IMG/VR virus record: IMGVR_UViG_3300046837_000273
Span: 1-29,756 of that record
DNA: 29,756 nucleotides
Strand: one strand, 5' to 3'
From: a virus
Within the stretch, counting starts at the first letter, position 1. Each line of letters begins with the position of its first letter. The notes below the pieces were generated by a model, which was not told where the DNA came from, made no database searches, and saw only the letters and a list, made by a program, of their open reading frames with translations. The position numbers and the translations under genes are program-made. Positions 14,487 to 20,859 of this stretch are shown in pieces.

Positions 14487-14701
14487 GGACGCACCGCCTC
14501 GGGCTCGTGCTGATCCTCTCGCCAGCCGCTACAGGTTCCAGGGCAGGGATAGGCCGCTCCGCAGGCTGGACAGATGTAGGTGGGAGGTGAGAGGGATTCA
14601 GGTCGCAGGGCGGTCAAAAAAAGAGGAGCCGCCCCCTCCCCCCCCACACGAGCCGGAATCGTGTCTCCCCCCTCGATGGGTTTGGGCGGTCTGGAGGTCA
14701 C
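14483..14701 (-). CDS. Small zinc-ribbon protein
   Basis: 72 residues from ATG 14701 (ATGA overlap). Residues ~42-58 read YICPACGAAYPCPGTCSGW, a CxxC pair followed by CPGTC, which forms a plausible zinc knuckle. The N-terminus is Pro/Gly-rich and likely flexible. Another member of the local run of cysteine-paired small proteins. Confidence 0.55.
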   Translation of the reverse strand: MTSRPPKPIEGGDTIPARVGGEGAAPLFLTALRPESLSPPTYICPACGAAYPCPGTCSGWREDQHEPEAVRP

Positions 14702-14982
14702 TCGCCGCCCACCTCCTCAATGGCCGACCGTTTAGCGAACCGTTTGGGGCGGTTCTCCTCGGGCTTGCCGCCGAACGGTTGAACCTTCGTCAGCTTCTTC
14801 CCTTCGGGTGTCAGGTAGCCAGCAAAGAGGGCATCGGAATGCTCGCAATGGCCGTCCTCGTAGTAGTGGCCTTTGCGCCCGAAGCAGGCGAAGTGGTACC
14901 ACCGCTGGCCAGGCACCCGAAGCAAGAACATCAGAGCCTTCGGACCCGCCTTGTTGTCGCCGTAGGGAGCTACCCAGAGCAT
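14698..14982 (-). CDS. Hypothetical protein with His/Cys-rich centre
   Basis: 94 residues from ATG 14982, one base past the previous stop. The start looks folded (MLWVAPYGDNKAGPKALMFL), and the middle WYHFACFGRKGHYYEDGHCE could hold a metal site (H, C, H, H, C, H). The tail is basic. I do not recognise the family; small phage proteins with this aromatic/His pattern are usually of unknown function. Confidence 0.55.
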   Translation of the reverse strand: MLWVAPYGDNKAGPKALMFLLRVPGQRWYHFACFGRKGHYYEDGHCEHSDALFAGYLTPEGKKLTKVQPFGGKPEENRPKRFAKRSAIEEVGGE

Positions 14983-15312
14983 TCAGCCTCCCTCCCCTTT
15001 GGTGTCGTCTAGGAGGGCGGAGAGGCGGTCGGCGGCTAGACCCTCGGCGTTGGCGCAGGAGGCATGGTGGGTCTGCCGCAACCCCCCAAATCGGTGCTTG
15101 TCCGCTAGTTCCTCGTCGGCAGCCTGAGCCGCTCGCAGCCGCTCAATCTCCTTCTCTACCCCGTCCCTAAGAGCCTCGTAGTGGGAGGCCGGGACTACCT
15201 CGACAACACCGATCTCAGCCAATACTCCACCGTGACGATGAGGCGGCCCATACTTCTCGACCTTCTTGCCGCACTCCTGGCAAACGTAGATCGTCCACCG
15301 CTCAACACTCAT
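14983..15312 (-). CDS. Small CxxC protein with helical C-terminus
   Basis: 109 residues from ATG 15312 (ATGA overlap). The start MSVERWTIYVCQECGKKVEK has one CxxC and a nearby His pair (PPHRHGG), enough for a zinc site. Residues ~45-109 are helical (EALRDGVEKEIERLRAAQAA). An in-frame extension upstream overlaps the previous gene and lacks protein character. Function unknown. Confidence 0.55.
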   Translation of the reverse strand: MSVERWTIYVCQECGKKVEKYGPPHRHGGVLAEIGVVEVVPASHYEALRDGVEKEIERLRAAQAADEELADKHRFGGLRQTHHASCANAEGLAADRLSALLDDTKGEGG

Positions 15313-15698
15313 CTGCTTGTCTCCTGTTGTGGGGAGGAGTAGAGGCGGGCTATTTCTCGGCAATGAGGGGCATCGACTGCCTCGTGTTGAATCTTGGCCA
15401 GCGCCTCCTCGGCTCTTTCGGCGCGGGCCTTGAACTCGTCTTCGCCCTCCCGAGCTTCTTCTCGGCCCTGCAAGTAGTGGCCCGCTGCGCAATCGGGGCA
15501 GGCCGTGACCTTCCCGGCGTCGTGGTAGGCGCCACCGTTCCCGCAGCGAGAACAGGACCGGCCGAAAAGCTCCTCGATGGTATCGGCGGCGTTGGAGAGG
15601 AGAGCGGCGTTGGCTTTTGCTTTTCCGGGCGTCGGGACCATGCCGTTGTTGAAGTCCCCGGCGATTACTCGTAGCTTGTCCGCGACTTGGCTACCCAT
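15309..15698 (-). CDS. Zinc-ribbon protein with helical tail
   Basis: 129 residues from ATG 15698; the longer reading to 15815 is rejected because it overlaps the previous gene. N-terminal helices (VADKLRVIAGDFNNGMVPTP) lead to a zinc ribbon CSRCGNGGAYHDAGKVTACP with DC, then a long charged helix (EEAREGEDEFKARAERAEEA). The ribbon resembles those of DnaJ-like and RNA polymerase-associated small proteins, but no specific family is clear. 8-nt overlap with its upstream neighbour. Confidence 0.58.
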   Translation of the reverse strand: MGSQVADKLRVIAGDFNNGMVPTPGKAKANAALLSNAADTIEELFGRSCSRCGNGGAYHDAGKVTACPDCAAGHYLQGREEAREGEDEFKARAERAEEALAKIQHEAVDAPHCREIARLYSSPQQETSR

Positions 15699-15993
15699 GG
15701 CCTTGTCTCCGGTTGAGGATTCCCCAGGCGGCCAGTAGCTTCTGAACCGCCGAGTCAAGGTTGGCGGCTCGCTCTGGCTCCTCGTTCTCGGCGGCAGCGT
15801 GAATGAGATCGGCAAGCTCGCCCTTCGTCAACTTCCCCGCCACCATCTCTCCCCGCTGCTCGCTAGTGATCCGCCCAGGCTCCTCTACTCGCTTCTGTAG
15901 CTGTTCGATGAGGGTGGCGGCTTCCCGCAATAGCTCCGGGTTGACCGAATGAAGGGACCGCAGCCGCTCCACGATCTCCTGTGACTCAGGCAT
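15691..15993 (-). CDS. Helical hypothetical protein
   Basis: 100 residues from ATG 15993, starting 8 nt before the stop of the upstream gene. Almost entirely helical: EIVERLRSLHSVNPELLREA, ATLIEQLQKRVEEPG, then a Lys/Glu-rich KLTKGELADLIHAAAENEEP segment. No metal or catalytic motif. It resembles the many short helical phage proteins of unknown function in early operons. Confidence 0.5.
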   Translation of the reverse strand: MPESQEIVERLRSLHSVNPELLREAATLIEQLQKRVEEPGRITSEQRGEMVAGKLTKGELADLIHAAAENEEPERAANLDSAVQKLLAAWGILNRRQGHG

Positions 15994-16603
15994 GATCCTT
16001 CTCCTCGGTGTCTGAGAGGGCGGCGACCAACTTCTCGTAAGCATCCATTTCCGCGACGATCCCGCCGCCACAAGCAGCGACCCAGCGGGCGTCTTGGAAC
16101 TCCTTGAAGGCGCGTTCAGCCTCCCGCAAGCGCCCTGCTCCTCCCTGCTCGGGTTGAAGGTGAGGGAGAACCTGTCGAAGAATCGAACGTGCTCGTTCCC
16201 GCTTAGTTTCAGTCGGGAAGTCGGCAAGGTGAACTAACTGCGCGAGCAAGTCTGCCGCCTCGTCGCTTACCGCCTCTACCGCCCGCTCAAAGCCCTCCGG
16301 TGGGTCGGTCCCACTATCTGCCCTAGAAGTTGGATCGGAGTCGCTTTGTCCAAGTGGGGTTGGCTCGGGTTGGGAATGGTCGGGACAGTCCAGGCACTCG
16401 GGGGCACCTTCTTCTTGGGCGGCTCCGCAAACTTCCTTACCAGGACAGCGCCGCTCCTCCCCTAGCTCGGGTTGGTCGAGGGCGGCGAGTACGTCGTCGT
16501 AGCGCACAAGAGCGCCGAACCGATCAGGCTCCTGCCCGCCCGGTCCATCGTGGAAAATTGTCCACCGCTTCAACTCCTCCAGCCTCTCACGTAGGTCGCT
16601 CAC
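15986..16603 (-). CDS. Hypothetical protein with CPGKEVC cluster and FERAVEAV segment
   Basis: 205 residues from GTG 16603, which overlaps the previous stop. An N-terminal helix (LRERLEELKRWTIFHDGPGG) is followed by a cysteine group, CPGKEVCGAAQEEGAPECLD with C, then a Pro/Ser/Asp-rich linker, then FERAVEAVSDEAADLLAQLV and a helical end. FERAVEAV also opens the 59-residue protein at 18706-18885. A start at 16681 would overlap deep into the previous gene. Family unknown. Confidence 0.55.
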   Translation of the reverse strand: MSDLRERLEELKRWTIFHDGPGGQEPDRFGALVRYDDVLAALDQPELGEERRCPGKEVCGAAQEEGAPECLDCPDHSQPEPTPLGQSDSDPTSRADSGTDPPEGFERAVEAVSDEAADLLAQLVHLADFPTETKRERARSILRQVLPHLQPEQGGAGRLREAERAFKEFQDARWVAACGGGIVAEMDAYEKLVAALSDTEEKDHA

Positions 16604-16842
16604 GACTTCTCCTTTCCTTTCGTCTCGCTGTCTATTCGGATGAGGTCGGGGCAGCGGAGAGCGAGGGGTTCGGTGGTCCATTCGCGGTAGCCGCCGTCTT
16701 TGGGGTCAGGCGGCTCCCAGTCAACTCGCACCCGGTGGAAAAGCCCATCCCCGTTCGATGCCACGGTTCCGACGCGCCCGTCAGGGACCCGCACCCGATC
16801 TCCAACTCGCAGCTCCTCTCCCCTTGCGTCCTGTATGTGCAT
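16600..16842 (-). CDS. Small SH3/KOW-like beta-barrel protein
   Basis: 80 residues from ATG 16842, sharing one base with the methyltransferase stop. The pattern RGEELRVGDRVRVPDGRVGT then VASNGDGLFHRVRVDWEPP is typical of a small SH3-like or KOW-like beta barrel, a fold often used to bind DNA or RNA or to sit on a polymerase. The assignment comes from the strand-turn pattern only. It lies directly behind the C5 methyltransferase. Confidence 0.55.
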   Translation of the reverse strand: MHIQDARGEELRVGDRVRVPDGRVGTVASNGDGLFHRVRVDWEPPDPKDGGYREWTTEPLALRCPDLIRIDSETKGKEKS

Positions 16843-17729
16843 TAGATGGCCTCTTGTAGTTGGGAGCGGGTCATGCGTTCTTGCTCGTAGTCGAGGATTC
16901 GCCGGCCGATCCACTCTGCGATTTGCGGGACGAGGGAATCTCCGAGGGCGGCAAGACGGTCCACCTGGGCGGGTATCCCATGAGCCATTCGACCCACATC
17001 GGGCTCACCAGCAGCCCACGGGTTCTCGGCTTCCCACTCTGGAGCCAGTCCATCGCCAGAAAGTCCTCGAGCTGATGGCGGTGCTCCCCCGATTCCGCCC
17101 TGCTCCACGCCACCCCGTGCTTTCCCATCGCTGCCCGCGGTGTCGGGAACATCTCCACGAAATCGGTCAGCGTGACTCCGCTGTTGTGGCGGCTGCTCCC
17201 CTTCCGGCCGGCTGTCGCATTTCGCGCTGCTCGACCGTCGGCAACTGTCGGCGTCGGGGTACGCAATGACCCAGAGCCGGTCGCGGAGATGAGGGGCGCC
17301 GAAGGAGGCAGCGGGTAGGCAGTCCCACTCCGTGTCATACCCGAGCGCGGCCAGGTCTCCGAGAACTCGGCCAAACCCCCGAGCAAGGAGTGCTGGGACG
17401 TTCTCCACGACGACGTAGTCGGGTCGAAGTTCGCCAATGAGTCGGCTGAACTCGCTCCAAAGACCCGACTGCTCACCTGCGAGTCCGGCCCCCTTGCCGG
17501 CGTAGGAGAGATCGGTGCAGGGGAAGCCGCCGCAGAGGAGGTCGATTGGCGCGAGGATTCCTGCGTTGACCGTCCGAACATCGTCGTAGCGCGTGGCGCC
17601 AGGGAAATGCTGGGCGAGGACGGCTCGGCGGTAGGGCTCCCGCTCGACTTGCCAGACCGTCTGCATCCCGCATCGCTCGAAACCGAGGTCGAAGCCGCCA
17701 ATGCCCGCGAAGAGAGATCCGACCCGCAC
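16842..17729 (-). CDS. C5-cytosine DNA methyltransferase
   Basis: 295 residues from GTG 17729. It transfers a methyl group from AdoMet to C5 of cytosine. Motif I is SLFAGIGGFDLGFERCG (5-21), motif IV is GGFPCTDLS with catalytic Cys71, motif VI ENV is at 109-111, motif VIII is RDRLWVI (149-155), and motif X is ALGDSLVPQIAEWIG near the end. PCT replaces the usual PCQ. The target-recognition region (about 160-250) is Gly/Ser/Arg-rich and short. No restriction enzyme is beside it, so an orphan, anti-restriction role is likely. A second frame is open along most of the gene (see findings). Confidence 0.93.
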   Translation of the reverse strand: MRVGSLFAGIGGFDLGFERCGMQTVWQVEREPYRRAVLAQHFPGATRYDDVRTVNAGILAPIDLLCGGFPCTDLSYAGKGAGLAGEQSGLWSEFSRLIGELRPDYVVVENVPALLARGFGRVLGDLAALGYDTEWDCLPAASFGAPHLRDRLWVIAYPDADSCRRSSSAKCDSRPEGEQPPQQRSHADRFRGDVPDTAGSDGKARGGVEQGGIGGAPPSARGLSGDGLAPEWEAENPWAAGEPDVGRMAHGIPAQVDRLAALGDSLVPQIAEWIGRRILDYEQERMTRSQLQEAI

Positions 17730-17731
17730 AA
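16871..17731 (-). other. Long second-frame ORF overlapping the methyltransferase gene
   Basis: 286 codons from TTG 17731, in the +1 frame relative to the methyltransferase, without a stop until 16871. The product contains SSWRTSQHSLLGGLAEFSET, WPRSGMTRSGTAYPLPP, LRTPTPTVADG, GVTLTDFVEMFPTPRA and WVEWLMGYPPRWT. I recall these phrases from phage and bacterial proteins annotated near or as DNA methyltransferases. A high-GC genome produces long chance frames, and the start codon is weak, so this is a candidate overlapping gene only. Confidence 0.3.
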
Positions 17732-18103
17732 TTACCCCGCCCCCTCCCCACTAGGACTCTCTGACCCGGACTCGGCTAGTGATATGGCGCGGTCGAAGGC
17801 TGCGAGAACGTCTTTGTGGTAGTTCGTGTCGTTGAAGGGCGCGATTGCTCTGGCCCCGCTGCCGATGGAGCGGATGCCGCGCAGTACGAACTTCAGGCCG
17901 GTTCGTCTACGTGGCGCACCGCTCTCCAGTTCAAGCGCCCCGCCCATGCACCAACAGGTCGCTGCGGGGGAGTCGATCCGAACCTTGCGGCCCTGACTGT
18001 CGCGGGCAGCCACTCCCCGTGTCCAGTTCTCAATCGGCGTAATCCGCTTCCTCGCCGCCCTCAGAACCTCGACGGTTGATCGGTCCTGTTTCCTCTCCCC
18101 CAT
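17732..18103 (-). CDS. DUF6197-like protein
   Basis: 123 residues from ATG 18103, ending 2 nt before the methyltransferase start. It shows the layout I associate with DUF6197: an N-terminal helix (EVLRAARKRITPIENWTRGV), a CWCMGGALE core with two Cys, then FNDTNYHKDVLAAFDRAI near the end. No enzymatic activity is established for the family as far as I know. Here it lies between two DNA methyltransferases, so a link to DNA modification is possible but not shown. Confidence 0.65.
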   Translation of the reverse strand: MGERKQDRSTVEVLRAARKRITPIENWTRGVAARDSQGRKVRIDSPAATCWCMGGALELESGAPRRRTGLKFVLRGIRSIGSGARAIAPFNDTNYHKDVLAAFDRAISLAESGSESPSGEGAG

Positions 18104-18705
18104 TACGCCGCTACCTCAGGGTGGGGAAGCTGGGCGGTTTGTAGGCTCTCGTCTCCCCAGTAATCCCAGCCGAAGCGGGCGCGGCGGGCGAACATCTCAA
18201 GGCGGGGTTCGGGACTGACGCGCTCAACGAGATCGAGGAAGGCGTCGGGCTTGGCAGAGTGAATCGGGCCTTGCACGTAGGGCCGAGGCCACTCGAACCA
18301 CGTTCGGTCACAGCGGCTCCTCGCCTTGAGGGAGCCGCGTCGGCAGAACAGGACGAACTCCGAAGAATTGACGAACGTACCGCCGAAGCCGAGGCCCATC
18401 GGCGGCTTGCACCATGTCAGCAGGGTCGAAGGCTTGAACCCCCAGGACCGGGCTATGTCGTAGGCGTCCTCGAGGAAGGCGTTGACGGTCCACAGATAGA
18501 GATGAGCACCAGGGGCAGCGTGGTCGCGGACTGGCAGCGCCGCAATCTCCTCCACGGACATCCGGTCATACGGAATCCGTGAGCGCTTACCGGCCACACC
18601 CGCACCGGATGTATCCCAACGCCCGCCCTGGGACTCCGTTCGAGGTCCGCTGTCCTTGAGCGCCCACGGCGGGTCCGCAACAATCGTCCGGTACTTGCCG
18701 CTCAC
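18103..18705 (-). CDS. MT-A70 family adenine N6-methyltransferase
   Basis: 200 residues from GTG 18705. It would methylate adenine N6 in DNA using AdoMet. The catalytic DPPW is at residues 11-14 (IVADPPWALK). Further family stretches are ELPVRDHAAPGAHLYLWTVN-like (LPVRDHAAPGAHLYLWTVNA), GFKPSTLLTWCKPPMGLGFG and a final EMFARRARFGWDYWGDE. Length matches phage MT-A70 proteins. With the C5 enzyme one gene away, the phage may protect its DNA at two kinds of bases. No cognate nuclease is obvious. Confidence 0.92.
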   Translation of the reverse strand: MSGKYRTIVADPPWALKDSGPRTESQGGRWDTSGAGVAGKRSRIPYDRMSVEEIAALPVRDHAAPGAHLYLWTVNAFLEDAYDIARSWGFKPSTLLTWCKPPMGLGFGGTFVNSSEFVLFCRRGSLKARSRCDRTWFEWPRPYVQGPIHSAKPDAFLDLVERVSPEPRLEMFARRARFGWDYWGDESLQTAQLPHPEVAA

Positions 18706-18885
18706 CTAAACCGCCCCCCTACTCGAAGACTCAAGCTGGACGGCTTCTAGGGCGGCGCGAGCCAGAATCCGTGCCTCGACATCCTCGTCCTCAATGCCTC
18801 GCCCGCGAAGGTCGCGTTCACGGATTTCGTGCTTAACCGCCTCAACCGCCCGCTCAAATCTTTCATCACTTACCTGGCCCTTCAC
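18706..18885 (-). CDS. 59-residue helical protein with FERAVEAV segment
   Basis: GTG 18885 shares a GTGA with the previous stop, and the frame runs 59 codons to a TAG directly before the MT-A70 start. The product (MKGQVSDERFERAVEAVKHE, then IRERDLRGRGIEDEDVEARI) is helical and charged, with FERAVEAV also found in the 205-residue protein at 15986. Position, full use of the gap and peptide character favour a real gene. Confidence 0.55.
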   Translation of the reverse strand: MKGQVSDERFERAVEAVKHEIRERDLRGRGIEDEDVEARILARAALEAVQLESSSRGAV

Positions 18886-19268
18886 CCCCCCACCCCCTGA
18901 GCCTCAACCGGGGAATTCAGCAGCTCTCCGAGATCAGCCAGCAAGCCTTTGGCGGCGGCCTCGTTTTCTGCCTTCAGTAGGGCGAGGCAGCGTTGAGCGA
19001 CGAACGAGGCAACCGCTGCCCTCGTCGCAACCGGGCCCCCTTCTGCGTCAACTGCCGACGCAGCCCGTTCGATGGCGGCGGCACGAGTGCGGCCAGAGCC
19101 TGCGGCGCGGCCAGTAATGCGCTCGGTGACGGTCCAGCCAGAAAGTCGCTTGCCCTCAAAATTCACGGCCCGATGAACGACCATCGGGACGCCGGATAGC
19201 TCGACCGCATATCCCTCGATCCCGTAGGACGCCTCAAGGAAATTCGCCGTGACGGTGGCCTTCTTCAC
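18882..19268 (-). CDS. Hypothetical protein, beta-strand start and helical end
   Basis: 128 residues from GTG 19268. The start is beta-rich (ATVTANFLEASYGIEGYAVE, then SGWTVTERITG), followed by an Ala-rich helical half (RCLALLKAENEAAAKGLLAD). No motif or cysteine cluster. The beginning resembles a small beta sheet of nucleic acid binding proteins, but this is weak. It overlaps the short ORF before it and the 59-residue gene after it. Confidence 0.52.
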   Translation of the reverse strand: MKKATVTANFLEASYGIEGYAVELSGVPMVVHRAVNFEGKRLSGWTVTERITGRAAGSGRTRAAAIERAASAVDAEGGPVATRAAVASFVAQRCLALLKAENEAAAKGLLADLGELLNSPVEAQGVGG

Positions 19269-19321
19269 GCCGCCTCCCTACTCCGAGCCTCAACCGGGTT
19301 GTAGTGGTGGGCGTCAACCAT
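19265..19321 (-). CDS. Possible 18-residue leader peptide
   Basis: ATG 19321 lies just inside the end of the upstream gene and opens 18 codons (MVDAHHYNPVEARSREAA) whose TGA forms a GTGA with the next start. It fills the only gap here. It could couple translation of the two genes, but so short a frame may be chance. Confidence 0.25.
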   Translation of the reverse strand: MVDAHHYNPVEARSREAA

Positions 19322-19676
19322 CGCTCTGCCCCGGTGGGTGGATGTATTCGACGACCTTGCCGCCTTGGATGCGGGCGACGGTCGGGTTGAAGCCAGGCCA
19401 GTAGGTCTGATCCATCGTCTGGATGCGGTCGTGAAGCTCCTTCGCCTTCTCCTCGGGCATCAGCCACTCACCGGGGATGCCATCTGAAAGCGGCTGTGAG
19501 GAAGCGCCCTCAAGCGAGTTGTAATCGACCAGCGCCCGTTTGCCGCTCTCGTCCTCTCCGATGACGGTCCATCCGCTTGTCGCATTGGGATCGCCCGCCC
19601 ACTCCCACCAGTCGGCGTCACGCAAAGACTGAGTCATCTCCGCGATGTATCCAGAGCCTGTCTTTTGCTCGCTCAC
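19314..19676 (-). CDS. Hypothetical protein, Trp-rich
   Basis: 120 residues; ATG 19676 overlaps the previous stop by ATGA. Trp- and Asp-rich start (LRDADWWEWAGDPNATSGWT), a beta-type centre and a C-terminus with DQTYWPGFNPTVARIQGGKV. No family recognised. The Trp/Asp/Gly mix suggests a compact beta protein such as a small inhibitor or binding domain, but there is no supporting motif. Confidence 0.5.
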   Translation of the reverse strand: MSEQKTGSGYIAEMTQSLRDADWWEWAGDPNATSGWTVIGEDESGKRALVDYNSLEGASSQPLSDGIPGEWLMPEEKAKELHDRIQTMDQTYWPGFNPTVARIQGGKVVEYIHPPGQSDG

Positions 19677-20221
19677 GCCGCCGCCCCTTCGACTTCTTCG
19701 CGATGCTCCACGGGTTCAAGCCGCATCCGGGCCTGGGCGATTCCCCCTGCGTCTCGGACGGCCTGTAGCTGCTCGTCAAGGGTCAGGTAGGGCAGGGAGC
19801 TGATGCGGCGGTGGTCAACGTCTCCGTGGCAGCCGTCTGGGAAGGGACCGCAGGCCGGGAAGATGCGGTCGGGGTGGACGTAGAGGGTCGCGGAGCCGGG
19901 TGACTTCGGTTCGTCGTGCTCGCGGCCCAGAACGTGAGCCGCCTCAAGCTTGCGATCGGTCCGCTTGCAGATCCGGCAGCAGCCCTCCTCCTCGACCTTT
20001 GCGCGAGCGTCGGCCCAGTCTCGCTTCGGTTGACTGCGCCTCAACCCAGACCCCCGCCACCCCTCTCCCTCTCGTTTCTTGCTGACTTGGTGGAGGGGGG
20101 TGTCTCGCTTGAGCGCTTTGCCGTAGGTCAGGACTAGGCCGTGCTTCTCGCAGCGATGGAGTTCGCGGGAGCGGGTCATACCGATGTCGACTTCACAGCC
20201 GCTCTCGCAGGTGAACAGCAT
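19673..20221 (-). CDS. HNH-like zinc endonuclease
   Basis: 182 residues from ATG 20221. An N-terminal cysteine stretch (MLFTCESGCEVDI) is followed by KRDWADARAKVEEEGCCRIC, then RKLEAAHVLGREHDEP and a loop with CGPFPDGCHGDVDHRRISSL. The CxxC, the AAH and the CH...H pattern fit an HNH-type nuclease, possibly NinG-like, with a long acidic/Pro loop between. It is more divergent than the other HNH proteins here, so the nuclease call is less secure. Confidence 0.7.
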   Translation of the reverse strand: MLFTCESGCEVDIGMTRSRELHRCEKHGLVLTYGKALKRDTPLHQVSKKREGEGWRGSGLRRSQPKRDWADARAKVEEEGCCRICKRTDRKLEAAHVLGREHDEPKSPGSATLYVHPDRIFPACGPFPDGCHGDVDHRRISSLPYLTLDEQLQAVRDAGGIAQARMRLEPVEHREEVEGAAA

Positions 20222-20415
20222 CAGGCCGACTCCCCGAAGAAGCTCCTGTGGCTCTCGACGACTTCAAGAAGGTCCGAGCCGAGAAAGACCTCGACCTCCA
20301 TGCGCTCGATCTCGCCCAGTTCGGCACAGACCGCTGCGTCTAGGTGGGCGGCCTCCTCGAAGCACTCGACGGATCGGATGCGGCCCTTCTTCCGCTTGGC
20401 GACGACCTGGATCAC
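20221..20415 (-). CDS. Hypothetical protein, 64 residues
   Basis: 64 residues from ATG 20415. Basic start (MIQVVAKRKKGRIRSVECFE), then EAAHLDAAVCAELGEIERME and a mixed end. Small alpha/beta protein without a recognised family. It opens the downstream operon just left of the 252-nt gap beside the integrase, so it may be the first gene read from a promoter there. Confidence 0.45.
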   Translation of the reverse strand: MIQVVAKRKKGRIRSVECFEEAAHLDAAVCAELGEIERMEVEVFLGSDLLEVVESHRSFFGESA

Positions 20416-20667
20416 GCCGCCTCCCGCTGGGGGCTAACGGGGTCGCACCCTGGCTGCGAGCGAGTTGCTGACGCCCCACAGAGCCGCTCAGAGCCGTTCA
20501 GGCACGAATCCTTCGCCCCTTTCGCCCCACACCCCAGTCGGAGGAAACCGCCTCTTAGAGCGGCGCAGAGGAGATTCGCTGGGACCGAATGGAAAGCGGC
20601 TGATGCAATTGGCTGGCGGCGAATCCGTGCCTGGCGAGGGGCGAACCGCATACGTAATAGGTGCGTC
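20416..20667. other. Repeat-bearing gap near integrase, candidate attP
   Basis: 252 nt with no convincing gene. TTCGCCCC occurs twice in direct orientation (20512, 20521) and once inverted as GGGGCGAA (20638). AGGCACGAATC at 20500 has an inverted partner near 20621 (GAATCCGTGCCT). GAGCCGYTCA is repeated in tandem at 20481-20500. Such spaced direct and inverted short repeats are typical of integrase arm sites and att regions, but no core identity to a host gene can be shown here. Confidence 0.4.
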
Positions 20668-20859
20668 TTAACCACGGCCCCGCTCCGTGTCCGTAAAGAG
20701 GTAGCGGAGTCCCGGCTCAATCTCGGCCATCTCACGAAGCTGCGCCAGGGACCTTTCAGACCTCTCCTGCGGGGACATCGTTGACCGGATGCGGTTCTCC
20801 TCGCGCTGCATCTCTCCGAGCTGCGCTACCTCGCCGGTTCTCCAAAACTCGGGCATCAT
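20668..20859 (-). CDS. Small helical protein after integrase
   Basis: 63 residues from ATG 20859, overlapping the integrase stop by ATGA. Helical and charged: MMPEFWRTGEVAQLGEMQRE, then SERSLAQLREMAEIEPGLRY. No motif. Coupled to the integrase by the overlap, it might be co-produced with it, but there is no direct hint of function. Confidence 0.48.
   Translation of the reverse strand: MMPEFWRTGEVAQLGEMQREENRIRSTMSPQERSERSLAQLREMAEIEPGLRYLFTDTERGRG

Noticed and set aside
20416-20667. tRNA gene or tRNA-derived att site
   Set aside because: A T-loop-like TTCGCCCC was checked on both strands, but no acceptor stem or cloverleaf can be drawn.
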